Positions 50,608 through 62,226 of a stretch of DNA of 64,000 nucleotides are shown here, piece after piece. Made by a program: the position numbers and the translations under genes. Each line of letters starts with the position of its first letter. The stretch's first letter is position 1. The notes under the pieces are model-generated. The model had not been told where the DNA came from, did no database searches, and saw only the letters and a program-made list of their open reading frames with translations. This stretch comes from Boswellia sacra (taxonomy: Eukaryota > Streptophyta > Magnoliopsida > Sapindales > Burseraceae). The DNA lies in the NCBI GenBank assembly GCA_013180625.2, contig SNVD02011469.1, positions 372,001 through 436,000 on the forward strand. The letters run 5' to 3'.

Positions 50608-51367
50608 GTAGTGGTATTGCCCGAATGGTACTCATGTTGAACTCCATTGACCTATGGGTCATGGGTTCGAGTGGGGGAGGCGCTCCTGGGAATAATCCCT
50701 TGAGGATAATAGAGGGTGTCCTATAAGGCCCCGTTCCCCAAGACAGGGTAGTACCGGGGGACAAAACCCTGAGGGTGGCGGTGCTGGCTCAGAAGGGACA
50801 ATACATGGATATGTGGAGCCCACAGTGACTGTGACCGTTACATAAAAAGGCGCCTTTTATGTAACGACCGGACCCCTGCCCACCGGGGAACGGGGCCTTA
50901 TAGGACACCCTCTATTACCCGCGTGTTAGGCTACAGTAGTACACAGTCCAATATTATCCGCTCTGAGTCCAACGACCCGCACGGTTTTACCCCCCGGTAC
51001 TACCCTGTCTTAGGGAACGGGGCCTTATAGGACACCCTCTATTACTCTCAAGGGATTATTCCCAAGAGCGTCTCCCCCCACTCGAACCCAAGACCTCAAA
51101 GGTACTTGGCGTTCGAAGTGGGTACCATAATGGTTTTGGGTTCGAGTGGGGGGAGGCGCTCATGGGAATAATCCCTTGAGGGTAATAGAGGGTGTCCTAT
51201 AAGGCCCCGTTCCCTAAGACAGGGTAGTACCGGGAGGTAAAACCGTGCGGGTCGGTGGACCCAGAGCAGACAATACTGGACTGTGTGCGACTGTAGCCTG
51301 ACACGCGGGTAATAGAGGGTGTCCTATAAGGTCCCGTTCCACGGTGGGCAGGGATCCGGTCGTTACA
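50608..51367. repeat. GC-rich palindromic island with five copies of a 31-bp motif
   Basis: A strikingly GC-rich block in AT-rich DNA. Segment 50857-51094 (reverse) and 51130-51367 (forward) form an inverted repeat of about 240 bp with a ~35-bp spacer. A partial forward copy lies at 50645-50760. A 31-bp motif starting TAATAGAGGGTGTCCTATAA occurs five times: forward at 50707, 51183 and 51310, reverse at 50887 and 51014. gggttcgagtggg resembles a tRNA B-box. A small palindrome (aaaaaggcgcctttt) sits at about 50845. The outer ends read TGTAACGACCGG, like LTR starts. Origin uncertain: a degenerate LTR/TRIM-type element in inverted arrangement is most likely. Confidence 0.7.
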
Positions 51368-51728
51368 CACTTCCCCAATCTTTCCCATTCCCTGTCTCCC
51401 TTCCTCTTCACCCTTCTCTTTTTGTAAAATTGGGCTAGGCTGGACTTTCATTACTTAAGCCCAATGGGCATTACATTAAATATTTTGAATAAAATTTTTT
51501 TATCACAACACCCCTAGAAACTATTTTAAGTTCAAATATTTTATTTTTTTCATATACACCCTTATGTTAGAAATTTTTATCACAACACCCCTAAAAATTT
51601 TTCACAACCTCCTAAAAATCAGTTTTCGCAACATGCATTCAACGCACGTTGCAAAAAAAGGGTTTTGCCAACGTGCCCTAGGTGCATGTTGCGAAAACCC
51701 TATTACTACTTCCTGTTTTTTAGTAGTG
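51368..51728 (-). repeat. Outer part of the right foldback arm
   Basis: Reverse complement of 32360-33330 with the AT-rich part between about 32570 and 33085 missing. It contains gcccaatgggcattacatt and aaccctattactact, and ends tttagtagtg, the reverse of a CACTA terminus. Confidence 0.85.
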
Positions 51729-51739
51729 CCATTATGTTA

Positions 51740-53250
51740 GATAGAGGTGCACACTGATCAGGTCGGTTCAGGTTTTGTCAAACCCGATGAAGCGTCGGGT
51801 TGAAAAAAATTGGCCCGAAATTGTGTTTTTGAATCATATGATCCGACATATAACCCGAGTCCTCGGGTCGGATTAGGTTAGTCGGGTTAATCTAAGTCCA
51901 TATTAACAATTTTCTTCAAATTTATTTACAAAATTTATACTAGGCCACAGATATAAGGCCCATTCAAATAAATTAGACTATATTTTATGTAAAACAATAC
52001 CCGTTTACATAAATTGATAGAGCAAATTAAAGACAAAATCTAAAACTAAAGAATATAATTGTCATTGCGTGAACTCCACTCCACTGACTCATCTCACTCA
52101 CTCACTCACTCACTCACTCACCAATTGCCATCACTTAAGGCTTCGATTATAAAAACACAGCATAACATTTTTCTCAAAGTAAAACGATTGACTCACCTCA
52201 CTTACTCACTACACTAGATCCTTTGGTCCACCAGTAATGAAGCATGAAGCACGGGGCAAAAAACAATTTATTAACCAAAACATAAAGACAATATTCGACA
52301 AGAAAGAAGAAAAACATAAAGATAAGAAATAACTCAAGAGAATTAAAGTAAACTGCAATTAAAACCAAAGTTTTACCTTGTCAAATATGAGGCGCATACA
52401 TAAAGGAAAGTTAAATAGAAGATCTGTCTGCCATCACCTTTTGCCTTGCACATACTGGATAAGGAGGGGCCGTGTCCTCAATAAAGGAATTCCCCATCTA
52501 GGAATCGAAAAGAGGGAGATCCTTGTTTTTTTCTTTTGAAAAAAGAAAGAGGCAAACGCCCGAATATTTCTCATTTTTTGGGGGCATCCCTCAAACCGAG
52601 TCTAGAAACCCAAAGACAGCTGCTATTGGAGAAGAAAATGAACTCTCAACTCATAAACTTCACGATCTATAACAGGAGACTACAAACAGAGAAGGAATAG
52701 TAAAGGGGTTCATGACAGTGGAGGGGGTTGGTGGATCCATGGACGTCAACGGCTGAGCTTGTGAAGGAAAGTGAAGCCGCAAAAGATCGACACAATCTGC
52801 TGATGTGGGGCTGATGTGGGCAGAGTGGTGGAGGAGCTGTGGCCTTTGCTAGAAATGGAGATACAGGTGGCGGCTCAACTACAGATGGTTCACGTTTGAA
52901 GGCCTGAAGCTTGAAGCCAAATCTGAATTTTATTTCCAAAATAAAACATATATAATTAGGGTTAGAAATTTGAGAAAAGTTATATTTATAAGGCTAATTT
53001 AGTGAGAGAATGACCATGATAAAATTATGTACACAACCAATACACAATAGACACGTGACAAATTAGAATTTTTTAAAATATTTTTTCAACGGATCGGATT
53101 TTATCCTAAGAAACCCGGTTGAAAACCTAATTATTACAAATCCAATTTAATTGACCCGATTTCAAATTTTTTATAGAGCCATCCGGATCTCAATCCGATA
53201 AAATCCTATCGGATCAAATCGGATCGGATAAATTTAAACACCGTGATATC
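51740..53250. mobile_element. Possible hAT-like non-autonomous element
   Basis: The left side starts gaggtgcacactgatcagg followed by ggtcggttcagg…ggtcggattagg. The right side, reversed, starts cggtgtttaaatttatccg and continues gatccgatttgatccgatagg. Such ends with (t/g)cgggtt-rich subterminal sequence are known from plant hAT MITEs. No exact target duplication was found. It encloses a (TCAC)n microsatellite at about 52093-52121. The frame 52667-52939 minus shows no recognisable domain. Confidence 0.35.
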
Positions 53251-55531
53251 ACATAATTATTCCCATCAACCTCTTTTGCAGCTATGAGAAGGAAAATATA
53301 ATGCAGAACTGGCAACTTACACTCTTGGAGAAATGAAAATGGGAAAACAGCGGCCCACGATTAGAAAAGCAGAGTCCACAGTTCATCAAATTAAAAAAAA
53401 AAAAAATCCTAGATCCCACTACATGTAGGTAATAGTTCCCATTAACCTTTTCCCCAAAAGACAATTCAATTGTATTGGCAACTTACGATGAACAAAACCA
53501 AAATTAAAGTTGACTATATGTTGGCAACTTAAGGAAGTGAAATTACTCAAGGAAACGAAAGATAAAGATACAAGACTCTTGAATAAGTGAAAGAGGTGTT
53601 CTTCTTGCAAATTGGTACACACTGCTTCATTCGGAAAGAGACAATAGAATAGTACTCTTTTTTCGTCGATAATATTGCTTCACTCATGAGTACCAGTAAA
53701 TATATCAGGTAATCATCTCAATACTTAAGTAGACAAAATATTAAGCTGGGAACACAACTTAATTTTTTAGATCTATCACATTTTTAAATTAAGTAGTGTT
53801 TGTTCCTATCACTTAACACTTTTTAGATCTAAACACTTTTTAGAACTTAATTTTTACTATTTAATAGCATGTTTATTTACTCTTTTATAGACCTCTTAAA
53901 AAAGTGATGAAAAAATATCTTATTTTTAATGTGACTTTTTTAATCTCAATAATTGTTATAATTCTTTAAAAATTAAATAATTAATAAAATAAAACTAAAA
54001 TTATTAATAATCATACATTTTATCTTTATTAATTATATTTTTAAATTATTAAATTTATTATTAATTTATATTTATTTTATTTAAATTTATTTTTTTTCCA
54101 ATTATTAACCACCGTTTATTTAAATTAGTTAATATAACTAAAATATATTAATAAAAATAACAAAAAAATGTAATTTATATGTAACCTATTCAGAAAGATA
54201 ATTAATACTTAATATAATTTATTGATATAAATAAAATAGATGTAAATAATAAATTTTAAATAAATAAAAAATATTATCCTCAAATAAAAACCATTAACAA
54301 AATGCCATATAAAATAACAACGTCAATATAAAAAAGATTGATGGCTATTGTTTTATTGAATCAATAGATTTTATAACCGTAAAAAAAAAATTCTTTATAG
54401 AGTAGAAGAATATTATTGAAGAACTTTTTTGTAAATTAATTTTAAAAATAACCTTAAAAATAAGGGTATAGCGTGTCTATGTCTAAAAGAGGGAGGGGGA
54501 TCCCGCAAATTGAAAATAGAGAGGAGGACTGCAGGCTGACAGATGAGAATGAGGGAGATGTAACTTTGATGCTAGAGGGATATTAAAGTCATTTTATACA
54601 TTTCAGATGTTTTAAAAAAAAAGTGATATTTTATCACTTTTTTTATTCAGACAATAATGTCTAAAAATAAGTTATTAGACATTAAAACAAACAAAAATAA
54701 TTTTTCAAATCACTTAATTCTATTTATATTCAGATTTAAGTGGTTAAAACAAACAGTCCCTTAGACTCTTGTAGAAGCGGAAATTCTTAAGTATAAGCTG
54801 CTTGATTTGAAGCGTGAATTTAGAATATAGCACCCTAGTTTCATTAATAATGTTTGCTTTAAAAATGGGCACACATAAATTTATTCAGTTGTAAAAAAGG
54901 TCCAAGGCTTCCCTGCAAAAGTGTCTTTTATGTTGCAAAGTTGAAATGGTGGCGCACGCTTCAGGCAATATATAAGTTAATACACCTATCAAATCGATAT
55001 GCAAATAATTTTCTTAAAATATAAGACAAAATAAATAATTTTGCTCCCACATGGTCTCTCTTTTTTGGCATTTCTCCCCACACAAAAGACCACAAAAAAA
55101 CATCAACAACAATTCAGGCTCGACTTTACTCAATACATTTTTAATAGTTTTTTAAATAAACACTAAGAAATTAGAATTTCATCAGTCGAGACAGAAAGAA
55201 TCTGAGCAATATAACAGGCTGAAACCAGAAGCATAAGATAATACAGGATAGGCCGTCTATAAATTGATAGCAAAGAAGCATACCCACCTCATCAATACTA
55301 AAACACAAAAATTTCATCAACTTCATGATAAGGAATTTGAGCAAAGCAGCAATCAACAAAACAAAAAAAAGAAGAAATAAGGAAGTGAAAGAGGGACTCT
55401 TCTCGCAAATTGCTACACAATGCCTAATTACAAAAAAATAAAAGAAAAAAGTATCCCCACTTTCTCGATACTAATAAAAGAAAAATTCAACTTAATCATA
55501 CATTATATCATTAACGCTTTACTACCTCAAT
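53251..55531. other. Intergenic DNA with a MITE-like element and a duplicated block
   Basis: 53794-54762 looks like a MITE: the left end tagtgtttgttcctatcacttaa and the reversed right end taagggactgtttgttttaaccacttaa share actgtttgtt…cacttaa. 54840-55420 is repeated with changes at about 55950-56470. No gene is apparent. Confidence 0.45.
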
Positions 55532-58420
55532 TTAATTCCTCCTTTTCTTCCTTGGTCTGTTTTTTCTTGTGGGGATCGAACTGAGACGGGCATTTCCTAC
55601 TATCAAACTGTCTCCTGTATTCACATCCAAGGCTCCTAGAAAGTTCAAAAAATATTGTTATCACAATATCCTGTAGACAATGATAAAAATAAATGATGAT
55701 GGTCCCCCCACTTTGGTCACCAATTTAGTAATTCTCACTAGATAATAACTGATAACAGCAAACAAACAACAAATAATAAAAATAAATTAAAAAGAAGAAA
55801 ATGAAGATAGCATTCCTATACCACACCCACATGTAAGGTCAACTTCAAATAATAAAGACCTAGAATTCTCCCACATGTAACAACAACTTCAAGAAAAAAA
55901 GGTCATGGTATATTTCAACAATCCTTAAGATAAAATTAGAGGTGGGCAGGGATAATGTTGCTTTAAAAATCGGCACAGATAAGAGTTTTCAAGACTTCCC
56001 TTGGAAAAATGTTATAATGTTTATATGGTAGTGCAAAGTTCCAAGCAATATATAAGTTAATACACCTATCAAATCTATATGCAAATTTTAAAATATAAAG
56101 ACAAAATAAATATGGTTCCCCACATGGTCATGGTCCCTTTTTCAGAAATTCTTTCTACACAATGATAGCTTTATAAATCACCACAAGACCACATTAACAA
56201 CAATTTGAACTCGACTTTCCTTACCAAGTTTTTTTTTTTTTTTTTTTAAATAAACAATAAGAAACAAGAATTTAAACGACCTAAACATAAAGAACCTGAG
56301 CATGTAACAGGCTGAAACCAGAAACAGAAGACAATACTGGATAAGCTATCTGTAAATTAATACTGAAGAACTGCACCTACCCCGTCAATACTGACACCAA
56401 AAATTTTCATCAACTTAATGATAAGGAATTTGCACAAAGAAGAAGGAGACCAGGAAAACAAAATGGAAGAAAAAAGGAAGTTGTGTAACATGAGAGTATT
56501 AACACATGAATACTGGATTTTAAGCCTCACTGGAAAGGCACATACTTGAAACCTTGATGCAGCCAAGTACCAGGTCGCAAGCCCCCGAACCAACTAGGCT
56601 ACCCATTGGGGGCACTAATAAGATACATTATCAATTATAAGATTGGCAACTTGGATGGAGTGGCATTACAATTTATTACAGATAATGAGAAAATTATCTA
56701 CCTTCATAAGAAATCAATAACTGTGGAATTTTAAGACCTCCAAAATTAGATTTAATATAATCAGTACTCTCAACTTCATGTGAATTTGCTGAGAAGCTGA
56801 AGATGATGGACAATAGAATAAGCCAAAAGAAAATCAATATTATATACTCATAGAAATGAATCCAGACATAACAATTTAATCCGTTAAGATATGGGTCAAT
56901 AAACACTGAGAATGAACCCCGTTAAATTCAATTTTAAAATCATAGTTAACTTTTTCGTAAAAGGAAAAAAAATTCGGAAACAAACTACATAAAATGAAAT
57001 CACAAAATTAAAGACTCAAAACACAGATAAAAAAATGTAAACAAGAGAAACAAATAATGAATTCAATGAAAACCTTTCTTTAGTTGGACAAACTCACCGC
57101 TGATAATGCAAGAAGAGGCCACTACTATTGTGTTCTACCATCACCGCCAAGAAGTTAAACATATTTACAACAAATAATCACTGTAGCTCCTACATTCATG
57201 AATGTGAATTTTGGACTTGAACTTTAATTTTAAAGAAATTTATAGCTTTATTAAAAAAAAAAAAAAGTTAATTCAAAGCTTCCATCAACAAGCTTTACAG
57301 GTTAATTGAAGCACAAAGTGAAAAAGGCAACATTTTCTCAGAAAATGAAAATCAATTAAGAAACTAATCAACTAAAGGATATTTAGAAAAACCATAACTG
57401 ATCAACCAGACTAAGAAATTTATGAAAAAATTTTATCACCATAACTAATTAAACAACCAAATTAAGAAATTAGTTTAGTCTTTTATTGCCAGTTAAACAA
57501 AATAATCAAGTTCATATCTGATATGTTCGGCAGTGCTAGAATATAACCACTATTTATTGGCCATAAAAAGAACAAAGGAATATTTAAAAAATAAAAAAGT
57601 GTCGTAATCAGGTCTTACTAGCTACCACGCATCTCTATCTTCAAAGGATACATGAATACGGTAATAAAGGCGGACTATCTTCAGGATATCTGGACTAAAA
57701 TCAAACAAATGGCAACGACTTTAATAAGATAAAACCCAATGAAGCATCCTTGAAAATTGGAAAACTCAATTTTTATATTAAACCGGCCAACAGAAAAGCA
57801 TAAAGATTACAGTATCAATTAAATGATTATTCTTATAACCATGTTTGTTTCTCCATAATGTGAAATACACTTATCTTAAAACATTTTTATTATTAAGCAA
57901 ACAAATATGAAAAGAAAACTAAGACAAATGACATGATAAAGTAATAATGCAGAGAGGGAAAGTTCTCACATCATCTGAGCCCCTGAGAATTTTCGCTACC
58001 TCTAAGAGAACCGGAATGATTATTCCTGCACGCTGGCTACTCTATAAACAGTATCATATAACGATCAGCCACAGTTTAAATATCCTTTCTCTCTCTTTAT
58101 AAACAGAAATAAAGGAAATGAAATTAAACAAAAGACGCAGGTATTCCATAAAGAAAATAGCCAAATTTGCGGCTTATTTGTTAAAAATCAACCCCATGAA
58201 AGAACTCTATTTAGGGTTCCCTGCAGAAGAAATACAGAAGGTAATCAAATATTACGTTCTAAATTTTGTAGCATTGGTAACAATAATATATTTAAATTTT
58301 ATATTAAAAAAGATAAAAGATGGTATGCAAATGCATAATAAAAATTATTAAACCTGAAGCCGGGGCGGCTGCACTGGCAAAGACTTTTCAAAGGTGCAGA
58401 GCTGATAGATGGCAGAAAAG
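55532..58420 (-). CDS. Probable unidentified gene, minus strand, several exons
   Basis: Three 3' exons join in phase: 57098-57134, 56702-56796 and 55532-55635, with donors GTGAGT and GTAGAT and AG acceptors. They read …HNSSGLFLHYQR, FSANSHEVESTDYIKSNFGG…, then a basic nuclear-signal-like C-terminus (RKNRPRKKRRN) and TAA. Upstream on the same strand, 58354-58420 (FSAIYQLCTFEKSLPVQPPR) and 57970-58041 (SQRAGIIIPVLLEVAKILRG) also have good splice sites and join in phase 0. A further exon starts at 57694 (SRYPEDSPPLLPYS). The link between the 57.7-kb and 57.1-kb exons is unresolved (direct joining makes a stop), and no start codon is placed. I do not recognise the family. A SINE-like insertion and a ~0.5-kb repeat lie in the last intron. 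Confidence 0.45.
55950..56470. repeat. Second copy of the 54840-55420 block
   Basis: Shared strings in order include caatatataagttaatacacc, aacaggctgaaaccagaa and ataaggaatttg. The two copies flank the last exon of the putative minus-strand gene. Confidence 0.8.
56500..56620 (-). mobile_element. tRNA-derived SINE-like fragment
   Basis: On the minus strand it reads gtgcccccaatgggtagcctagttggttcgggggcttg… and then ggtttcaagtatgtg, which fit an A-box (tagcctagttgg) and a degenerate B-box (ggtttcaagt) of a Pol III promoter at about tRNA spacing. This is the layout of plant tRNA-derived SINEs. Its 3' tail and target duplication are not clear. Confidence 0.45.
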
Positions 58421-58672
58421 CTGTACAGTTGAAAAAAAAAAATCATAGTGAAGACACAATATGATAAAAGCAAAGAAAAAAAGAAGAATAATCAACTAAA
58501 AAATTTCCTTCGGTTGCTACTTTGCTTTGCTTTGCTTTGAAGGATGGAATAGAAGAAATGAAGATACAAATAGGGACATACCACGGGTAGCTACTGTTTA
58601 TTAAAGCCCGGGACTGTGTTAGGTGGTAACACGATGTACAGAGTCTGACGCCTGCCCGTTACTAAAAAACAA

Positions 58673-59796
58673 GAGTCCGTTTGGAAGTCTGGATTGGATT
58701 AGACTGGACTGAAAGTGGAATTAGGATTAGGATTGGGATTGGATTGGACTAGAGTATATATGGTGTTATCTTTTGTTTGGTGCAACAGAGACTGGACTAT
58801 TTATAATCCTATCCCATGTTTGGTATAATTTGGGACTGGATTATGTTATTGAATGAATTTATATTCAAATAATAAAATTTTTATTATTGACAACTTAATT
58901 TTTTTTCCTTTTTCTTTATTATATATCTATAAAATTATACAAATAAAATAAAACACATACAAACTCAATTTTTAAAATATAAATTTAAAACATAATATAT
59001 TTATATCTACTTTAAAAAAATATAAATAAATAAATAGACAAGATTATGGGAGAATTTTATTTAAGATCAAGTGATTTATTGACTACTGCGTGGTTCTTGC
59101 TCCAAACACTATGAATCTTACACCATATTAAATTTTTTGTAGGGTTTGGAGATCTTTCGTGTTACTGGATAGTTAATTATAATTATATCAAATTTATATC
59201 AAATTTGTTGCCATGTCAAGCCAATATTTGAACTTTTAGATATTAATATAATTTAATTTTTTTATACACAAATACCGGTTGGAATATTTTCACCTTATTA
59301 ATTAATTTTAATAAAATTCCAGTTAGAAAATTAGCTTTCAATTATGAAATTTATATACATATATTTTAATACAAAATCAATAAAAACAAAACTATCCGGT
59401 TACATTTCATATTTTGATTCAAAATCAATTAAAATATATGTATTGATATTTTCTACTTACATAAAAGAAGAATTAAAAAAATGCAAAATCTAACTTTTTT
59501 AAACTAGCATTTAGTGGGTGAAAGAAAATTGAGACAAAAAAAAAAGAGTAAAATTTCCGGCTTAGAAGAAATTGAGGAGAGGAGGGGAGAGAGAACCTCC
59601 AGACCCGTGTGCCTTAGTCCCTGTCCCAAGCTGTCCCATGGTTTTGAAGGGGACTACATAGTCTTGAAAAGTAAGTCTTATTTTACTGTTTAGATCATTA
59701 AGCCAAATTCATATAGATTACCAAACATGGGTTCAGGATAAATAATACCAATCTTTTGTTCAAACCCATGCTAAGCCTGTCTTCCAAACGGGCCCT
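58673..59796. mobile_element. MITE/hAT-like element with inverted ends
   Basis: The left end gagtccgtttggaagtctgg and the reversed right end agggcccgtttggaagacagg share ccgtttggaag over about 20 bases. Subterminal ggattggattggact and tgggtttgaacaaaag-type stretches face each other. The interior is non-coding and AT-rich. No clear target duplication. Confidence 0.55.
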
Positions 59797-59929
59797 AAAA
59801 GGAGAAGTGCAATAACCTTTGCATGCAATCCCCAGTAGACGACTGCCCCGCTGTCTCCAACACCGTCCTGATGAAATTGAACTCTTGATGGAGAGGAAGA
59901 GGGAACAAATAATAAGACACCAGAGATAT

Positions 59930-60078
59930 GATAAGACTCACACGGGAATCAATGTTTCCAGAAAATGGTTAATACTATTAAATGAAAGACTGAGAGAGAG
60001 AGGTGATAAGGCTTACACAAGAACCAATGTCTCCAGAAAATGGTTAACAGTAATTTTAAATAGAAGACTGAGAGAGAA
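59930..60078. repeat. Two-copy 74-bp tandem repeat
   Basis: The copies start gataagactcac (59930) and gataaggcttac (60004) and share ccagaaaatggttaa and agactgagagaga. A nearby string tattcctgcacaaaa also occurs twice (60104, 60161). Confidence 0.85.
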
Positions 60079-62194
60079 GAGATGGACCGCCAATATAAGA
60101 TATTCCTGCACAAAAATGAGCAGGTCTGCCTAAAGCTAGGAGAGTCAGTCATTCCCTCTTAGTATTCCTGCACAAAATGAGAATCATGTTTGTATGAGAA
60201 AAAAAATATAATAATACTAATGGCGGTTTCCTCTGCTATGATTATACGAACTGAATTTTCAGTACAAGTGCTTGATAAAATTAGTCGAGAGTATGTTGTT
60301 TCTTCTTAAACCCAGTCCCTCTTACCAAACAATACTTACATAATATTATTTCTTCTGGATCCACTGTTGGTTTCCTGAAGTACCAACAGAAATCTGATTA
60401 TCAAAATAAAGAAGTCATCAATCAACTAATATTAAATTTTAAAGTCTTTCTTGCACACCCCTACTATTAGATAAAAATAAACTTAATACATAACTGAAAA
60501 TCATCACCCATACCCAGTATATGCCTTCCCTTCAGCGAAAGCTTCGACAGTCTCCGAAAGCCTTTCAATTTATTTTTATAGCTTAAACTTAATTGATGGT
60601 TCCAATTGTTGAACAGTCACAAAGCCTACAAACAAATCTAACCATTACACAATCACTTTTTTTTTGTGTGAAATAATATAAACAATAAAAAACAAAAATT
60701 ATTAAATAAAATAAAAAATTAAAACTGCAAAAATAAACTGATCCGCACAAAATATATTATGGCCCCAAAGTTCCAAACAAATTCACCAAATCTTTCAAAC
60801 ACGAAATATGTAGGAGATGATGCTTAATATTGGACTCCCAAAATTACTTGCAATAGCCGCAGAAGAATATCAGCAGAGTATCTCAGGTCAAACCATTATT
60901 TCCTTTACAAAGTCTTTCCTGAAATAATCTGCCGACATTCTTCCACAGTCACTGCACCAGGCTGGTTGAAGGCGGCAGATGTGGTGGTGATAGAGAGAAT
61001 GAGAAAGAAGCAGTGATAAAAATTTACAAAGACTATAAACAATAATCTTCATAAACAGATTTTGTTTGTGAAAAGAAATGAAATACACGTAAAATGGTAT
61101 GGCACATATAAAAAAGCAGCCTTAAAGATAATTAGAAATTGTAAAATACGTAAAATGACAAGACTGCATCTGATTTCTATTTATTATGATCAGAGATAAG
61201 ATTTGCAATAAATACAAGAAAATCTCTTTTAACGAGAAAGGCATAAATTAATCTACATGTCCAGGTGAAATGGATCTATCCAATAATTTATAACAGATTT
61301 TAATGAATTGGGTTATGGATATTAATTATATATATGTATATGTTAATTACTATTTTATTATTATACATTTTAATTTGTTTCATGACATAATAGTTTTATA
61401 TTGTTAAACATTTAATATAAGTAGTTATCATTTACTTGTGACATTAAACGGATTAGTTGATTATATTAAAGTTTATTTGGCCTGAAGATAAAGAGGATTG
61501 ACGTGCTGACGATAAGTGATCAACAATCAATTGATAGAAGTTAGGGTTAAGAAGTAACCATGGTTAAAAGGGTTGGGTTAGGTTAATAGTAGTTGGCGGT
61601 TGAGGGATAGTCGATAATAAAAGTGCATACGGGTCGGATCGACACTGTCCACTTAACACTCGACACATATTATCAAGTCGTGTTGGATGTATCATCCGAC
61701 ATTTGATATCAGACTATTTTTGAAGACATCGAGTGTTGAATGATGAATCTGACACTCGATACTGTCCATTCGATACTTGATATCTATTGTTAAGTCATGT
61801 CAGATGCATCATCTGACACTCGATATCAGACTATTTTCGAAGACATCGAGTATCGAATGATGAATCCAATACTCGACACTGTCCACTCGACACTTGATAC
61901 ATACATGTCAAATTACATGAATTGTAAAAAATTCGAAGTTTATAACCTGATTTTGAATTTTTTTATTACCGTGATTTGATCGTAACTCGATCAATATGAT
62001 AAAATTCGATCGGATAAGATCAGATCGGGTAATCTTGAACAGCCTAACCGGCAACGCGAGGTTTTTAAGATGGGCTGGCACATCGAAAAAACGCGACCTT
62101 AATAATTAGAAATTGTAAAATGATAAGACTGCATTTAATTTCTAGTTATAATAATATTGCACACATGATCAAGAAAGGCATAAATTAATATATG

Positions 62195-62226
<32 letters not shown>

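Larger units (their letters stand above)
43318..51367. mobile_element. Composite retroelement insertion in the right arm
   Basis: The left arm shows an unbroken …gattgggaaagtgtcgttt… where the right arm is split between 43317 and 51368. The insert starts tgtcacacccc and ends gtcgttaca, both typical outward LTR ends. The flanking pentamers are cacgt (43313-43317) and cactt (51368-51372), a near-match; the left arm implies cactt was original. Inside are two inverted gypsy 3' halves and a GC-rich palindromic block. Whether it arrived in one or several steps is open. Confidence 0.7.
32360..51728. mobile_element. Giant foldback with CACTA-like termini
   Basis: The left end starts CACTAGTAGAAAAACA at 32360. 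The reverse complement of the right end (51728 downward) starts CACTACTAAAAAACAGG. Both then carry gcaacatgcacctaggg, ttttttcgcaac/tttttttgcaac and gaatgcatgttgcgaaaa in the same order and spacing, as CACTA subterminal repeats do. The left arm (32360 to about 37930) is matched in reverse by 51728-51368 plus 43317 down to about 39557. Further CACTACAAGAAAA ends lie at 33008 and, reversed, at 41461-41473, so nesting is likely. I see no matching 3-bp target duplication at the outer ends and no transposase, so the element is non-autonomous. The right arm is split by an 8-kb insertion. Confidence 0.7.

Noticed and set aside
50640..50665. tRNA gene suggested by gggttcgag
   Set aside because: Only a B-box-like string is present. 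No acceptor stem or cloverleaf could be drawn.
52667..52939. 90-residue minus-strand frame
   Set aside because: Inside a probable non-autonomous transposon, low-complexity and without a domain.
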